From NCBI GenBank assembly GCA_028583415.1, contig CM053266.1, positions 34,963,758 through 35,027,757 on the forward strand: a stretch of DNA of 64,000 bases, written 5' to 3'. A model generated the notes under the pieces. It saw only the letters and a list, made by a program, of their open reading frames with translations. It ran no database searches and was not told the DNA's origin. The position numbers were made by a program, and so were the translations under genes. This document shows, one piece after another, positions 9,836-21,311 of the stretch; within the stretch, counting starts at the first letter, position 1; each line of letters starts with the position of its first letter. Source of the stretch: Protea cynaroides. Taxonomy: Eukaryota; Streptophyta; Magnoliopsida; Proteales; Proteaceae.

Positions 9836-11007
9836 GTGGTAAGGGGATAAATGTTGTGGAGTACTAGGGGAAAAAGAAATCACTTCTTAGTGTATAAGTT
9901 TAGATTTTACAGAAGAGGCAATTTTCCATATCCAGGGGCTACAAAAAAAAAAGAAAAAGAATGTAACAGTTACAGCAGGGTTTTAAAGCATTCAGTGAGC
10001 CATATATAACCAGGTTGCTACAAAATTAAGGAAGGTTTATCTGGTAGGCTCCAGTTTGTAATGAATGTAAGCAAGTGGGTACTTTTATCATAGAGGTTTG
10101 AAGGCAGTTTTTCAGTCCAAGTACTTCCATCTATTCCATTTCCAGCTTTTGAATTTACATTGTATAATATAGTAGGGCCTTTGTCTTCCGCAATGTTGCA
10201 ATCTTACTTGTCAAAAGAATATGTAAGAATAACATATTCCTGAGCGAAAAAAAAAAAAAAAAAAAAAAAAAAAGAAAAGGAAAAAGAAACTTGTAAATGA
10301 AGAGCAGCTCAGGAGCCCAAGACGTTTAAATTTATCACACAGCTACTGCTTACAAGAAGCCATGCTGCAAAAGTGTAAAACAGAGAGATCATATACATAA
10401 TAATAGTCTAGATTTTCAAAATAGAAAATAAAAAACACAGAAATATTATCAATTCCACCACCTAGAAAATCACAATCCAGAAAGATGATGTTATTTCTCA
10501 TTAGAGTAAAGCAATTCAAAAAGTCAAACTGTATGTTTAAACTTTAAATTGTTATGTTTCTGTATCACCCATGTTGAGCAAAGGTTTTCAATTCATCCTA
10601 ACGTACCATGAGACTGTGCTCATTGAGGAAATATATGCACATGCACAACAAAACAGATACGACAGCTCCCCCAGCCTAACTCCCAAAAACGATACGATAA
10701 ACAAAATGACCAGCCAAACAGATGACCTTACTTTCTAATTAAATGCAAATCAATTCTGAAAGGAAATATGAAGAAGGGACACATACAGTGAGAGAGTGTG
10801 TACAAAGGCTCATGTTTCTGCACCATCTAAGATGAGCTATGGATCTTGAATCTAGGTCCAACCTAAAATACTTTTAGCCATATGCTCATTGAGGGCTTAC
10901 CGACGTACATCCAAGTGCATGCACATCATCTAGAGAAGAGGTTAACTAGCAAGTTGAATTTCTGGGTGACTGGGTCCCAATATAGCAGGCCACTGGGGAT
11001 GTGATAG
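9836..11007. other. Unassigned stretch between copia X and the solo LTR
   Basis: I recognise no gene here. It holds A-runs near 9944 and a 29-base A-run at about 10245-10273. On the minus strand it would be downstream intron or terminal sequence of the host gene whose last visible exon ends at 12229. I looked for the expected next exon and did not find it. Confidence 0.4.
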
Positions 11008-11012
11008 AATGT
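11008..11012. repeat. Solo LTR target-site duplication (left)
   Basis: AATGT, repeated at 12137-12141. Confidence 0.85.
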
Positions 11013-12136
11013 TGATGCAGTAGCGGGCCCACAAGCTGAGATGGGCATGGATTAAAATCTTTGTTAGATTTAATCTTAATTGGGATATTTGTAATCTTTT
11101 ATTTTTTGGAAATTTAGATAGGAAGTTTAGGCAATATTTTATTAGGCAATTAGTAGATTATGGTTTCCATCTTTATTAAGATTTTATTTAGTTACTAGTT
11201 TTATTTTATTTAGTTTAGGAAAGTTTTATCTTTAAATACAAAATGTAATCAGTCTTTTATTTTCAGAGAGAAGAAGAATGAAGTATGAATTGAGGGATTG
11301 TGTTTGGTTGCCTGCGGGCAGAAAGAAGTGGTGTGCTCTCTTTCCCTCTATCTCTTATTCATCTCTGGGATCAGGACAGCTTCTTCTGTAGGCTGATCCC
11401 CTCTTCTTCTTCCTTTTCCCCTTCCTTCCTGTTCTTCTATTACCTTCCCCTGTTCTGGGCGGTAATCCCAGCCCCAACGACAACCATCGAACTCCTTCGA
11501 TACCAATCAGTTCGACCCAAGATTTTGGAACTTAGTTCGCCTTCCTAAAGCGATCCAGCTCCTAGGTTCTCATCCCCATCAAACCCCCCCTGCTGTGAGA
11601 AAGCACTTTGAAGTCAAACCTGCAAATTTTCTTACCGCCAGATTCTGATTTCAGAATTTCCTGTTCAGAGAATCCTTCTTGTTCCCTGATTTGATTTGTT
11701 GGGCTTCAAAGGGATATGGGTTACCAAGCTTTCTCCTGAATTTCAGCTTGGTTGGAGCTAAAAGGAATGAGTTTGATCCTTGTCTTTTAAAACTGGTTTC
11801 CGTTTTCTGCTTCTATCGGAAGCTTGAAGAAGAAAGCTATATTTCAGAAATTATAAATAAACCCCTTTCTTCTTATTATTTCTTCTATTTAGCCTTTCTC
11901 ATAATATTATTTCCAGGTTCACCCATTGATCTAAGAATTGTTTCTAATTTGGTCCTAAGGTTTTGTTTGGTTTCTTAAGCTATTGCAACTTCATATTATT
12001 TACCAAACTGCCATCACTGGTTGAGTTTTTTAAATATTTACAATTCTGCCACTCTTTATTCAATAAAGCCTTCATATTATTTGGGTGGGTCCACAGCGGA
12101 TCTAATTAAGGTTTCCTCAACTTGGATCCCGCATCA
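11013..12136 (+). mobile_element. Solo LTR (1124 bp) in host intron
   Basis: The sequence begins TGATGC and ends GCATCA, a perfect 6-bp inverted terminus, and is flanked by AATGT on both sides. No primer site, polypurine tract or coding domain lies inside. A TATA-like TTTAAATACAAA lies near 11231, followed by a purine-rich leader. This is what remains after recombination between the two LTRs of a full element. Orientation is inferred from the TATA-like box and so is tentative. Confidence 0.85.
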
Positions 12137-12141
12137 AATGT
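12137..12141. repeat. Solo LTR target-site duplication (right)
   Basis: AATGT, matching 11008-11012. Confidence 0.85.
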
Positions 12142-12228
12142 ATAAAGGAAAATATCACTTAACAATTTTTTTTTTCAGTGCACATGAAAATGCTTAGCTC
12201 ACAAAGAAAATGAAAAACCAAAGTGTAC

Positions 12229-12513
12229 CTGTACGAGTAGAAGAAGAACCTCATACAGAATGCTCAAAAGCCAAGACTCAAAATTATCAATAGCAGAGGA
12301 TGTTCCACTCTGCTTAGAAGAATCTATATTTTTCTTTGCTTGAGCTGCAAGCGGTCCTTCATTGTCAATATACGATTCTTGGGAGCATTCTTCTTCAATT
12401 GTGGGGGGATCCTCAGGTGACATAGGCTCCAGTAAATGAGCATGAACCGCAAGGTTTAGGATTAAATCAAATGCACGAACCTTAGAAGCCAATCTTGGAG
12501 AAATAAGCATCTC
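12229..12513 (-). CDS. Host gene exon 4 of those visible: conserved plant protein
   Basis: Exactly 95 codons, starting EMLISPRLASKVRAFDLILN and ending ESWLLSILYEVLLLLVQ. The middle is acidic and low in complexity (EDPPTIEEECSQESYID). The acceptor is GTCCAG at 12519-12514 and the donor is CAG|GTACAC at 12229/12228. The exon is stop-free and in phase with the previous one. The downstream intron holds the solo LTR. The next exon is not visible in the window. The sequence resembles a conserved plant protein of unknown function; I believe Arabidopsis At3g12590 is the family member, but I cannot verify that here. Confidence 0.75.
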
Positions 12514-12591
12514 CTGGACAATAAATACATGAATTTGAGAAAATTTGACCTCATTCATTCTAAAAGAATCAAAATGAAATTGATGCATCAC
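12514..12591 (-). other. Host gene short intron (78 bp)
   Basis: GTGATG...GTCCAG on the minus strand. It happens to be a multiple of three without a stop, so a simple frame runs through it. Removing it joins LTLSLLE to EMLISPRLASK. Confidence 0.7.
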
Positions 12592-12643
12592 CTCCAGCAA
12601 AGAAAGAGTGAGAGGAGCAGCAGTCTGAGAATCGAACACATAC
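12592..12643 (-). CDS. Host gene exon 3 of those visible
   Basis: 52 bp. The acceptor is TTTGTAG at 12650-12644 and the donor is CTGGAG|GTGATG. It supplies the last base of an ATG codon begun in the previous exon and then 17 codons, YVFDSQTAAPLTLSLLE. Phase fits both neighbours exactly. Confidence 0.75.
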
Positions 12644-13722
12644 CTACAAAAGGAAGATTAAGTTTTTCAATCTCTGTCTTTAATTTTGAGAAAACAAAGA
12701 GGCAAAAGAAAGGGAAACATAAACAAAACTACATTGAGTTATAAGGTTAAGTGATCAAGTAAAAAGAACTTATGGAAGACCTAGAGTCTATATTTGGCCA
12801 AATTTATATACATAATGCAACAGAAATACTACATACTAAGACAAAAGACTCAGATTTTTGCTTGTATATTTCCAAAAATACTGCAATAGTCAATAAAATT
12901 TTTCCACCCACACACATATTTATCACATTGTTCCTCACTATATTATAGTTTCAAGCTTTTGGGTTGGATCAGGTAACTCAACTGAGTAAACATGGGGCAT
13001 CAGCAGAACTCAATCCACAAATATGATATTGACGAGCCACCCCAAATCCAAAGAAAATAGAGCTGATCAGGTCTGTTACCACTGTTTCCACCCAAACTCG
13101 GTCAAGATCACTGAAACTCAGTTGTGTCAACTCGGGATCAGAAGAGTTCAATTTGATCCTGGATTGTAAGTTTTAAATTCTTTGTGTAGAGGGTAGTCAT
13201 ATTAATATATGATCACGTCAGGGCTTAACTTCTTAGGAACAACAACAGAACTTTTGAAGGCTCAAAACCTTCAAACCATCTGGTAGTTCCTAAGCCTAAA
13301 GAAAGGTACAGAAATGTAATTAGCATGCCAATATCTAGGGTGCAGCCTTTCCATGGATGCTTTGACAAAAGGGAGATAGTTTTGAAGATAAAAGAAAAAT
13401 AGTTGCAGAGATGAATATTCCAATATCCAGGATCCTGAGGATAGCACAAAATTCAAAGCTCAGCCATTCTAAATGCTTTTATTTTTGTCTGAACATTATC
13501 CAAGTGTTAAAATGAGTTTAGAATGTAAAGCTAATAAAGTTAAGATGATCCATAACTTATGCATGTTCAACCATTTAAATGCGGAGACACAAACATGGGT
13601 ATTATCCGTTTTTACATGTATGTAATCAAGTAGCGTGTTAAAGATGATATTAGTTACTATACCAAAGTCATTCAAGAATAAAAGGACGAACTTTAACAAG
13701 CAAATGCATCTGGAGAGCATAC
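12644..13722 (-). other. Host gene intron, 1.08 kb
   Basis: Begins GTATGC and ends TTTGTAG on the minus strand. No transposon signature is seen; AT-rich. Confidence 0.65.
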
Positions 13723-13902
13723 ATGTCAATAACAAGTTTTATAAGGACACTGACAGCAACATCCATTGAGGGCTTTCCAGTATTATGACTTAATCTAGAT
13801 GACACCGTCATTGGATTTGAATTTGGTAAAGACGTCTCCGAGCAAACTGCAGCTATAACCTCACATACTTCAGCAGCATTCAATCGTAAAGGTTGCTGTT
13901 CA
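13723..13902 (-). CDS. Host gene exon 2 of those visible
   Basis: 180 bp. The acceptor is TTGCAG at 13908-13903 and the donor is GACAT|GTATGC. It completes a serine codon from the upstream exon, then encodes EQQPLRLNAAEVCEVIAAVC, a Ser/Asn-rich stretch, and KPSMDVAVSVLIKLVID. It ends with the first two bases of the Met codon finished at 12643. No stops. Together the four exons give 583 bp of continuous frame, which argues for a functional gene rather than a relic. Confidence 0.78.
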
Positions 13903-13911
13903 CTGCAACAC

Positions 13912-15167
13912 ATTAAAAAGTTTGGTGAGGAAGAGAGAGGGAGGGAAAGCTTATGCAAACTGAATAATTCAAATACAAGCTCTTGGTATAGAAGCAGAAG
14001 AAGTGTCTTTACTGAATGATTTCTCTATAACAGTAGTGATCATTTAATAACTTTCAAATCTAAAAAGTCCATTTCTTCTATAACCATACTGAGCATTGAA
14101 TCAGACTATCAGAATTCCAAGTCCAAGAAAAGGAAAATAAGATCTCAGAACACATACTCCAACAAATAAATGTGAGTCTAAATATCATGAAGCCAAAGGC
14201 AGCTCAGAAAACTGCCACAGGAAGCTGTTAGTTGATACAATATTTATCAAATAAGTAAAATGTGTGTACTTGTTATCGGTGAATTAGCCACTAACAGAAG
14301 CAAATACAAGCACAAGTTCAATGACGAAAGTTCTAACTTGCAAATATCAAAACATAGACATGAAGAACAAATCTAGTAGTACAAAAGAGATGAAGTTGAA
14401 CTGTAAGTCTAAATTCATTGATCCTTATTATACCTTTTATGATAAATTGAAAGAAAGATCTCGATAGAAAGGAATATAGAGTTCTTGTCACCTTAGTAAT
14501 CAATTTCATCTTGGAATTTTTGGCTCAAATTTCATCTTGGTGGATACACCCATATGTTCTGGTACCTTTTTTTTTTTTTTTTTTTTAATTCAAACTTCCA
14601 TATGTTTAAGGATTTTTGTCCTTTCTGAAAAATTCAGGATTTTCACTGGAATCTGATTTTAGACAAAACATGATTATCTGGGATTCTGGGTTAAGGTTAG
14701 AGAGACAATCCACTTCAGATAAGTTTTCTCCAAATCTAGGGCCAATATCAGGTACCCACATTTCCAAATATTACATCCAGGTTCCTGAATCATAATGCCC
14801 ACCAAAACATAGTTTATAACTAAGCTTGTCATACTTTATATCAGGCCATATGGTTCTTTGCATGATATAGAAAGTGGGAGAGGAGCTATTATAGGATGGA
14901 AACTTCTAATATTTGTCAAAGCAATGACTTTCCCCAACTTGTAAGTAACCCAATTGAAACAGCTAGAGAATGCTGTTACAGTTTATAAAACATTTGGTTC
15001 TATTCATCATTGGAGGGGGAGGGAGGGAGGTTGAAGACATTGGACCAATATATGTTCCATGATGTTTGGAGATGGGGACAGATTTGGACCTAATGCTGAA
15101 GGATCGGTGTTGAAGGATCAAGAAGTAACTAGCTGAAATTGCAAAATGGCCAGCTCCAAAGAAGAAA
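13912..15167. other. Intronic DNA without recognised genes
   Basis: AT-rich host intron sequence with a T-run at about 14570-14586 and a purine-rich patch near 15013-15029. I see no element ends or coding domain that I can support. Confidence 0.45.
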
Positions 15168-15172
15168 GCCTC
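15168..15172. repeat. Copia C target-site duplication (left)
   Basis: GCCTC, repeated at 25829-25833. Confidence 0.9.
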
Positions 15173-15374
15173 TGTTAACGAAGCCCAAGTGAACCAGGCC
15201 CATAGGGCCTAGCTTGAGAAGAACCAAGCCAGTGTCGCTGGTGGTAATTAGTGCCAGCGACATTGGCTGGTTGGCTTCTTTCCTTTCTCTTCTTTATTTT
15301 GTTTCTATTTCAGTATTTATTTCCTTCTTATTTTCAGTCTCTTGGTTTATAGACTTACCATATGTAATTGATTC
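15173..15374 (+). repeat. Copia C 5' LTR, first part
   Basis: TGTTAACGAAGCCC... up to the GATTC target of copia B. The second part resumes at 20707, and both parts match the uninterrupted 3' LTR. Confidence 0.9.
15370..15374. repeat. Copia B target-site duplication (left)
   Basis: GATTC, repeated at 20702-20706. Confidence 0.9.
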
Positions 15375-15584
15375 TGTTGAGAGATCGTATGGTCCACATG
15401 GATTAACCATCGTGTGGTTTAGATTAATTTATCTTTATATCTAGATTCATTGTCTAGATTCATTGTACTACTTGTATTGTACATTTGTACTACCTGTATT
15501 GTACTACCTGTATTCATTCTCACATCATAAATAAGAGGACCTCTGTCTATCGTAAGACATGTCATTCCATTCATTGTTTCTACA
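15375..15584 (+). repeat. Copia B 5' LTR
   Basis: 210 bp with GTACTACCTGTATTGTACTA motifs and an ATAAATAAGAGGACC block shared with copia A. Confidence 0.9.
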
Positions 15585-15596
15585 TGATATAAGAGC
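15585..15596 (+). other. Copia B primer binding site (mutated)
   Basis: TGATATAAGAGC differs from TGGTATCAGAGC at two positions. Confidence 0.8.
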
Positions 15597-16099
15597 TAAG
15601 TTAGGCTCCATCGTCTCTTCTCTTCCCCTCTCCTTTCTTTTTCTTTTTTTCTTACACCATCTCCTAGCACCGCCAACACCTTCCAACGCCTCCAGCACCT
15701 ACCGCCTCACCATCTTCCATCTCCAGTGCTGCCACCACCTGCTAGAATCTTTTTCCGACACCTCTAGACTATCACCGCCATCTACTTAGATCACAACCGG
15801 TACTAAGGTTACCGAAAATCTTCTTTTTTTGATCCTACCATGATCTAAAAGGTTTTTTTTTTCATTTTTTTCCTTTTTTTCTATGTATCCCTATTGGTGG
15901 TTTGTTTGAGATCAGTTCTTGCGTATATACCGATCTTTTATTCCTAATTGAAGATCGTGTTCTTTGCAGAACTTGATTCTCTTATTCCATAAACAACAGG
16001 ATTGGCACACGACCCATTACGGTATCCCTGTGGGAGGACTAAGTTCTTTCATAAACAACAGGATTGGTACACACCCATTGCTGGTTATCTAGATTTTTT
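15597..16099 (+). other. Copia B leader
   Basis: Leader between the primer site and gag. Contains a Ser/Pro-type low-complexity patch and T-runs, with no gene. Confidence 0.5.
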
Positions 16100-17160
16100 A
16101 TCATGTCTGAAGCATCTGAAATTACTTTTGCTGGGACTGAGTCCTTTAAATTGGAAAAATTTTCAATTCCTGTTAATACCACAAAATTGGATCGTGGGAA
16201 CTATTTAATGTGGTCTAGATCCTCCCTTATTTCAATTACTGCACGAGGACTATCTGACTATGTACCGGTACAGAAAGTGTACCAACTGCCGACGCCGCCC
16301 TAAAAAGATGGAATGCCGAAAATTCTTTGGTTACGCAGTACCTCCTTAATTCTATGCAACCAGCCATAGCCAAGGGGTACCTCCTGTTAGATACAGCTGC
16401 CCAGATCTGGAAATCTGCCAAAGCCACATATTCCCAAGTGGGGAACTATGCTTTGATTTATGCGGTCCAGAAGAATATCACGACAATTGTACAGAATGAA
16501 TTGACTGTATCTGAGTATTATGCTAAGCTCCGAAGTCTTTGGCAGACTCTGGATTTTTATGATGGTTTTCATGCCAAGTGTGATGCTGCAGTACAAAAAA
16601 AGAGATGAACAGTACAGGGTTTACACTTTCTTAGCAGGTCTGAATGTTGAATTGGATCCCATTCGATCCCAGATCCTCAGCAAGGACCCTTTCCCATCTT
16701 TGGAACAAGCATATGCAATGGTGCAACTTGAAGACCAACGACGAACCACGATGCTCTTCCCAACTGTTCCCGTTAGATCAGCTCTTCAGACTTCAACGCC
16801 TCACCAGGTAACTTCAACTACTCCTGGCTCGAAAGAACCTGTGACATGTGAGCACTGTGGTAGACCTTGGCACACAGAAGACACTTGTTGGAAGCTTCAT
16901 GGGAAGCCGACAGATTTTGAAGCCAAGCGAAAAGAAAAACAAAGAAACAGGTTTTCCAAGGGCCATCAGGCACACCAAACTACCTCCCAGCCTGCCGAAG
17001 CCTCTACTACATCTTCTAGAGACACTCAGCAGATACTTCAGGCAATCAGTCATCTGCTACAACCATCTACTGCTTCCGGATCATCATCTGCATCTGCTCC
17101 TGCCACTTCCCATAATCCAGGTTCAAATTTTGCCCATTCAGGTATGTGCTTTAGTGCATC
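16100..17160 (+). pseudogene. Copia B gag
   Basis: Starts MSEASEITFAGTESFKLEKF at about 16100 and shares NTTKLDRGNYLMWSRSS with copia A. The core continues through MVTQYLLNSMQPAIAKGYLL, SEYYAKLRSLWQTLDFYD and AGLNVELDPIRSQILSKDP. The zinc knuckle is CEHCGRPWHTEDTCWKLHGK near 16849-16908. A frameshift near 16270 and another near 16590 break the frame. Confidence 0.85.
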
Positions 17161-18470
17161 CACTGTCTCTAATCTTTGGATTATTGACTCGGGGCCATGG
17201 ATCACATGACTGGTAACTCTGATTCTTTCTCTCTTTTTGTTTCTATCCCTGAAACTAATCCTGTCCGTGTAGCTGATGGGATCCTATCCTCTATATCCGG
17301 AAAAGGTTCCATCAAATGCACTCCTAATTTAACTTTGCAGTCTGTTTTCCATGTTCCTAAATTTTCTATCAATCTCTTGTCAATTAGTCAAATTACTTCT
17401 GCTTTAAACTGCAAAGTTACATTTTTTCCATCTCATTGTTTGTTTCAACATCTGGCAACAGAGAAGACGATTGGATGTGGTAGGCTGCAAGGAGGCTTGT
17501 ACTTGCTTGAAGATGGTCTCTATCCTTCAGTCTTTGTACCTGTTTCTGCAAACCATGCTCTTCACCTTGATCTGGCATCCTCCGACCTGCATCGATGGCA
17601 CCAACGTCTCGACCATCCCTCTTTTACTATTTTGTCAAGTTTATTTCCATCATTAGAAAATAAATGTAAACAACATGAATTTTTTTGCGAAGCTTGTATT
17701 TTGGCTAAGAAAATTCGATCTTCATGTCGTCCGTCTCTTACACAGAGTAGTACTCCTTTTCATATGGTCCATTCTGATTTTTGGGGACCAGTTCGTACTG
17801 TTTCTAGCACTGGTCATAGATGGTTTGCCACTTTCATTGATTGTTATTCCCGTACCACTTGGGTATATCTTACGCATCATAAAAGTGAAGTTTTTACATG
17901 TTTTGGCCATTTCCATCATATGGTTCAAACCCAATTTGGAGCTACACTCCAGATCCTTCGGAGTAACAATGGACAGGAATATCTCGAAGGGGCCTTTCAG
18001 ACTTACCTTGGCAATAATGGCATCATCCACCAGACAAATTGTGTCGACACTCCTGCACAAAATGGTGTGGCTAAATGGAAGAATTGACACCTCCTGGAAG
18101 TAGCTCGTGCCTCGATGTTTGCCAGGAACGTTCCATTACAATTTTGGAGTAATGCCGCCATTCTTACCGCTGCTTATCTCATTAACCGTATTCCTCCCAT
18201 GTCTTCAACCACTGCTTTCCTTTAGACCTCTTACTCAATAACATTACCCATATTATCCCTCCTAAGGTCTTTGGTTATGTGTGTTATATGCGCAACCATT
18301 GATCTCCAAGAAAACTTGAACCCCGGGATTTTTGGTGTCTTATTTTGGGTTGTCTCCAACTCAAAAGGGATATCGGTGTTACTACCCTCCTACTCGTCGC
18401 CACTTTGTCTCCATGGATGTTCAATTTTATGAACATCTTCCCTACGTTCTTCCGTCCAATCTTCAAGGGG
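17161..18470 (+). pseudogene. Copia B protease and integrase
   Basis: Protease remnant LWIIDSG near 17177, where a frameshift interrupts the normal DSGA(S)xHMTG motif (DHMTGNSDSF follows). Then come the pre-integrase zinc-binding segment LHRWHQRLDHPSF and CEACILAKKIR. The integrase core follows: VHSDFWGP, TFIDCYSRTTWVYL and LRSNNGQEYL (second Asp to Asn). In QNGVAKWKN the catalytic Glu is replaced by Lys. These are G-to-A type changes. Frame is lost after about 18087. Confidence 0.85.
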
Positions 18471-20480
18471 AGTTACTGTTATAAGAAGATGGTCCGATGA
18501 TTGAACCTATGACTTCTCTACTTCAGGGGGAGATCATAGATTCATCAGAAAATGTTTCTCCTGTATCACCGCCCCTTAATGAAACCTTGGCTGAACTTGA
18601 CACTGAAGATGAACCACCTGCACTTATAACTATATCCTTGGCCAAAACTGCTGCTGACTCTACTAATCCTACAATACAGGTTTATATTCGGACCAGACTC
18701 AAGAAAGGACAAGCCTCTTCTACTACAACTGCACCTACACACATCCCTTCGTCAACTTTGGAACTAGAGACTATGACAGAGGATGAGATACTTCAGCCTG
18801 GTAAGACTTCTTCTTCTGAGTCTGATTTAGATGTTCCTATTACTCTTAGGAAAAGTACGAGGTTTTGTACTCAACATCCTTTGTCTCAGTTTGTCTCATA
18901 TAACTCCCTTTCTTCTTCATATCGTGCTTTTGTTTTTACATTGTTGTCTGTGTCCATTCTTAAATATTGGCAGGATGCAGTTAAAGATGTGAAATGGGAA
19001 ACAACAATGGTTGAGGAGATGAATGCCTTGAAGAAAAATGAGATTTGGAATCTGGTAGACCTTTTGATAGGAAAGAAACCGGTTGGGTGCAAGTGGGTCT
19101 TTGCCATCAAGCAGAAAGAAGATGGTTCCATAGACAGATACAAGGCCAGACTCATTGCTCGTAGGTTCACTCAGACATATGGGATTGATTACCAAGAGAC
19201 ATTTGTATCAGTGGCTAAAATGACCACTATTAAGATAATTTTAGCATGTGCTATTTATTTTGACTAGGATCTGCAACAGTTAGATGTCAAGAACGCCTTC
19301 CTACATGGAGAGCTAGAAGAGGAAGTCTACATGGATGTCCCTCCAGGATTTGAATTGTCCGCTACTACAGGAAAAGTTTGCAAGTTGAAGAAATCTTTGT
19401 ATGGACTAAAACAATCTCCTAGGGCCTGGTTTGGATGATTCCACTGAACTATGATATTTACCGGGTACAAACAGAGTAATGCTGATCATACCTTATTCAT
19501 TAAACGTAAGCATGGTAAGATCACTTTTCTCATTGTTTACGTTGATGATATTGTCCTTACGGGTAGTGATGAGGAAATCAAGCAATTGAAGGGCTTTTTG
19601 GGCAAGGAGTTCGAAGTTAAAGACCTTAGAAAGTTGAGATATTTCCTTGGTATTGAAGTAGCATGTTCCTCCAAGGGTATTTTTCCGTCTCAAAGGAAGT
19701 ACATACTTGACCTTCTCACAGAAACAGGTCTCTTCGGGTGTCAGCCATGTGATACACCAATTGACCCAAACGAAAAATTGCAAGGAAAAATAGGTACACC
19801 TGTAGATAAAGGACAGTATCAACGATTAGCGGATAAGTTGATATATCTGTCACATACCCGGCTTGATAAAGCATTTGTAGTTAGTTTGGTGAGTCAATTT
19901 ATGCATGATCCGTACTAATCGCATATGGATGCTGTGCTTCGGATTTTGCACTATCTCAAATCTGCCCCTGGAAGAGGAATATTACTCTCTTCTAGGGGTC
20001 ACTTCAGAATAGATACCTACATTGATGCAGATTGGGCAGGAAATCCAGATCGGAGATTGACCTCAGGATATTGTACCTTCTTGGGAGGAAATCTAGTTAC
20101 TTGCCGCAGCAAGAAGCAGCATGTGGTTGCCCGTTCAAGTGCTGAAGCAGAGTTTAGAGCCATGGCTCAAGGAATCTGTGAGTTATTATGGTTAAGGGGA
20201 CTACTCCAGGATTTGGGATTTCGTTCTACAAAATCTATGAGGTTGTTCTGTGATAATAAAACTGCGATCAGTATTGCTCATAATCCGGTACAACATGATT
20301 GAACCAAACATGTAGAAATTGATCGTCACTTTATCAAGGAGAAGTTGGAAAGAGGACAGGTTCGTGTTCCCTATTGTACCTCTGGTGATCAGTTGGCAGA
20401 TATCTTCACCAAATGACGCCCAGGAAAACAGTTTCATCCTATGTCATCCAAGTTGTGCATGACAGATATACACACCCCAA
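18471..20480 (+). pseudogene. Copia B reverse transcriptase and RNase H
   Basis: A linker frame from 18497 leads into WETTMVEEMNALKKNEIWNL, GCKWVFAIKQKEDGSIDRYK and QTYGIDYQETF. After a stop at 19265 come QQLDVKNAFLHGELEEEVYM, LYGLKQSPRAW, the intact YVDDIVLTGS, and LGIEVACSSKGIF. RNase H shows YIDADWAG, RSSAEAEFRAMAQGICELLW, LFCDNKTAISIAHN and DRHFIKEKLERG. Premature stops lie near 19436, 19916, 20300 and 20415. Confidence 0.88.
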
Positions 20481-20492
20481 CTTGAGGGGGAG
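20479..20492 (+). other. Copia B polypurine tract
   Basis: AACTTGAGGGGGAG immediately before the 3' LTR. Confidence 0.85.
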
Positions 20493-20701
20493 TATTGAGA
20501 GATTGTATGGTTCACATGGATTAGCCATTGTGTGGTTTAGATTCATTGTCTAGATTCATTGTACTACTGTCTAAACTCATTGTACTACTTGTATTGTACA
20601 TTTGTACTACCTGTACTGTATTACCTGTATTCATTCTCACATTATAAATAAGAGGACCTCTGTCGATTGTAAGATATGTCATTCCATTCATTGTTTCTAC
20701 A
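20493..20701 (+). repeat. Copia B 3' LTR
   Basis: 209 bp, TATTGAGAG...TTTCTACA. The first TG is mutated to TA. Confidence 0.9.
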
Positions 20702-20706
20702 GATTC
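20702..20706. repeat. Copia B target-site duplication (right)
   Basis: GATTC, matching 15370-15374. Confidence 0.9.
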
Positions 20707-20879
20707 TATTTTTCTTATAAATACAAGCATAGTCTAAGAGGAGAGGATATAGATCTCGACACCAGCCTTTTACTGGATTTCGTGATCCCCTCTCATTCTC
20801 TTCTTCTTCTTCTACAATTCTCTTCTTCTTATTCATTAGTTTTTCTGGTTTTGTATTTTGTTTGTGTGGTTTTGTTACA
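20707..20879 (+). repeat. Copia C 5' LTR, second part
   Basis: Continues the LTR interrupted at 15374. It carries TTCTTATAAATACAAGC (TATA box, near 20711-20727) and ends TTTTGTTACA. Confidence 0.9.
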
Positions 20880-20891
20880 TGGTATCAGAGC
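20880..20891 (+). other. Copia C primer binding site
   Basis: TGGTATCAGAGC directly after the LTR. Confidence 0.9.
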
Positions 20892-21311
20892 ATTAGATAT
20901 TGGCTATCATTAAAACTTGGTTTGATAGGCTTTTGATATTTTTGCTCTAACTATGTACTGATTCTCCTTGGTGCTACTAGATGATCAAGATCTGCTGTAC
21001 TTACTACTATGTTGTTTATGTGTGATTGATAACTTATTGATCATCTTCTTACTGTCTATGTGGTAAGTATTAATTAAATAATTTTTTTTTTACTACCTAT
21101 CATCCCACCGCCACCCCTTTTGAGCCATCATTCCTTTGGCCACTCGGTTGGCTGAACCGATATATATAGTGTAACCCCATTACCTCCATCATCCTTTGCT
21201 TCTCTTTAAGCCTTATTTCCTTGGCCTCTCGGTTGGCAGAACCGGGTGAAAGAAGAACAGTAATTCTTTACAATACTTAGTTTTGTTGGTTACTGGTTAT
21301 TATTTTTCAAG
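20892..21311 (+). other. Copia C leader
   Basis: Non-coding leader with two imperfect copies of a CCTCGGTTGG(C)(A)GAACCG motif near 21142 and 21224. Confidence 0.55.

Larger units (their letters stand above)
15375..20701 (+). mobile_element. Copia B: Ty1/copia element nested in the LTR of copia C
   Basis: This 5327-bp element has LTRs of about 210 bp (TGTTGAGAG...TTTCTACA), TSD GATTC, a mutated primer site, a polypurine tract and all copia domains on the plus strand. The LTRs differ by many substitutions and an indel-rich patch, so it is clearly older than copia A, to which it is closely related in protein sequence. Stops and frameshifts interrupt every domain. Confidence 0.93.

Noticed and set aside
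13225..13449. Minus-strand frame of about 74 codons between host exons
   Set aside because: It lies in the intron between two phase-matched exons, has no splice-compatible borders and no recognisable domain.
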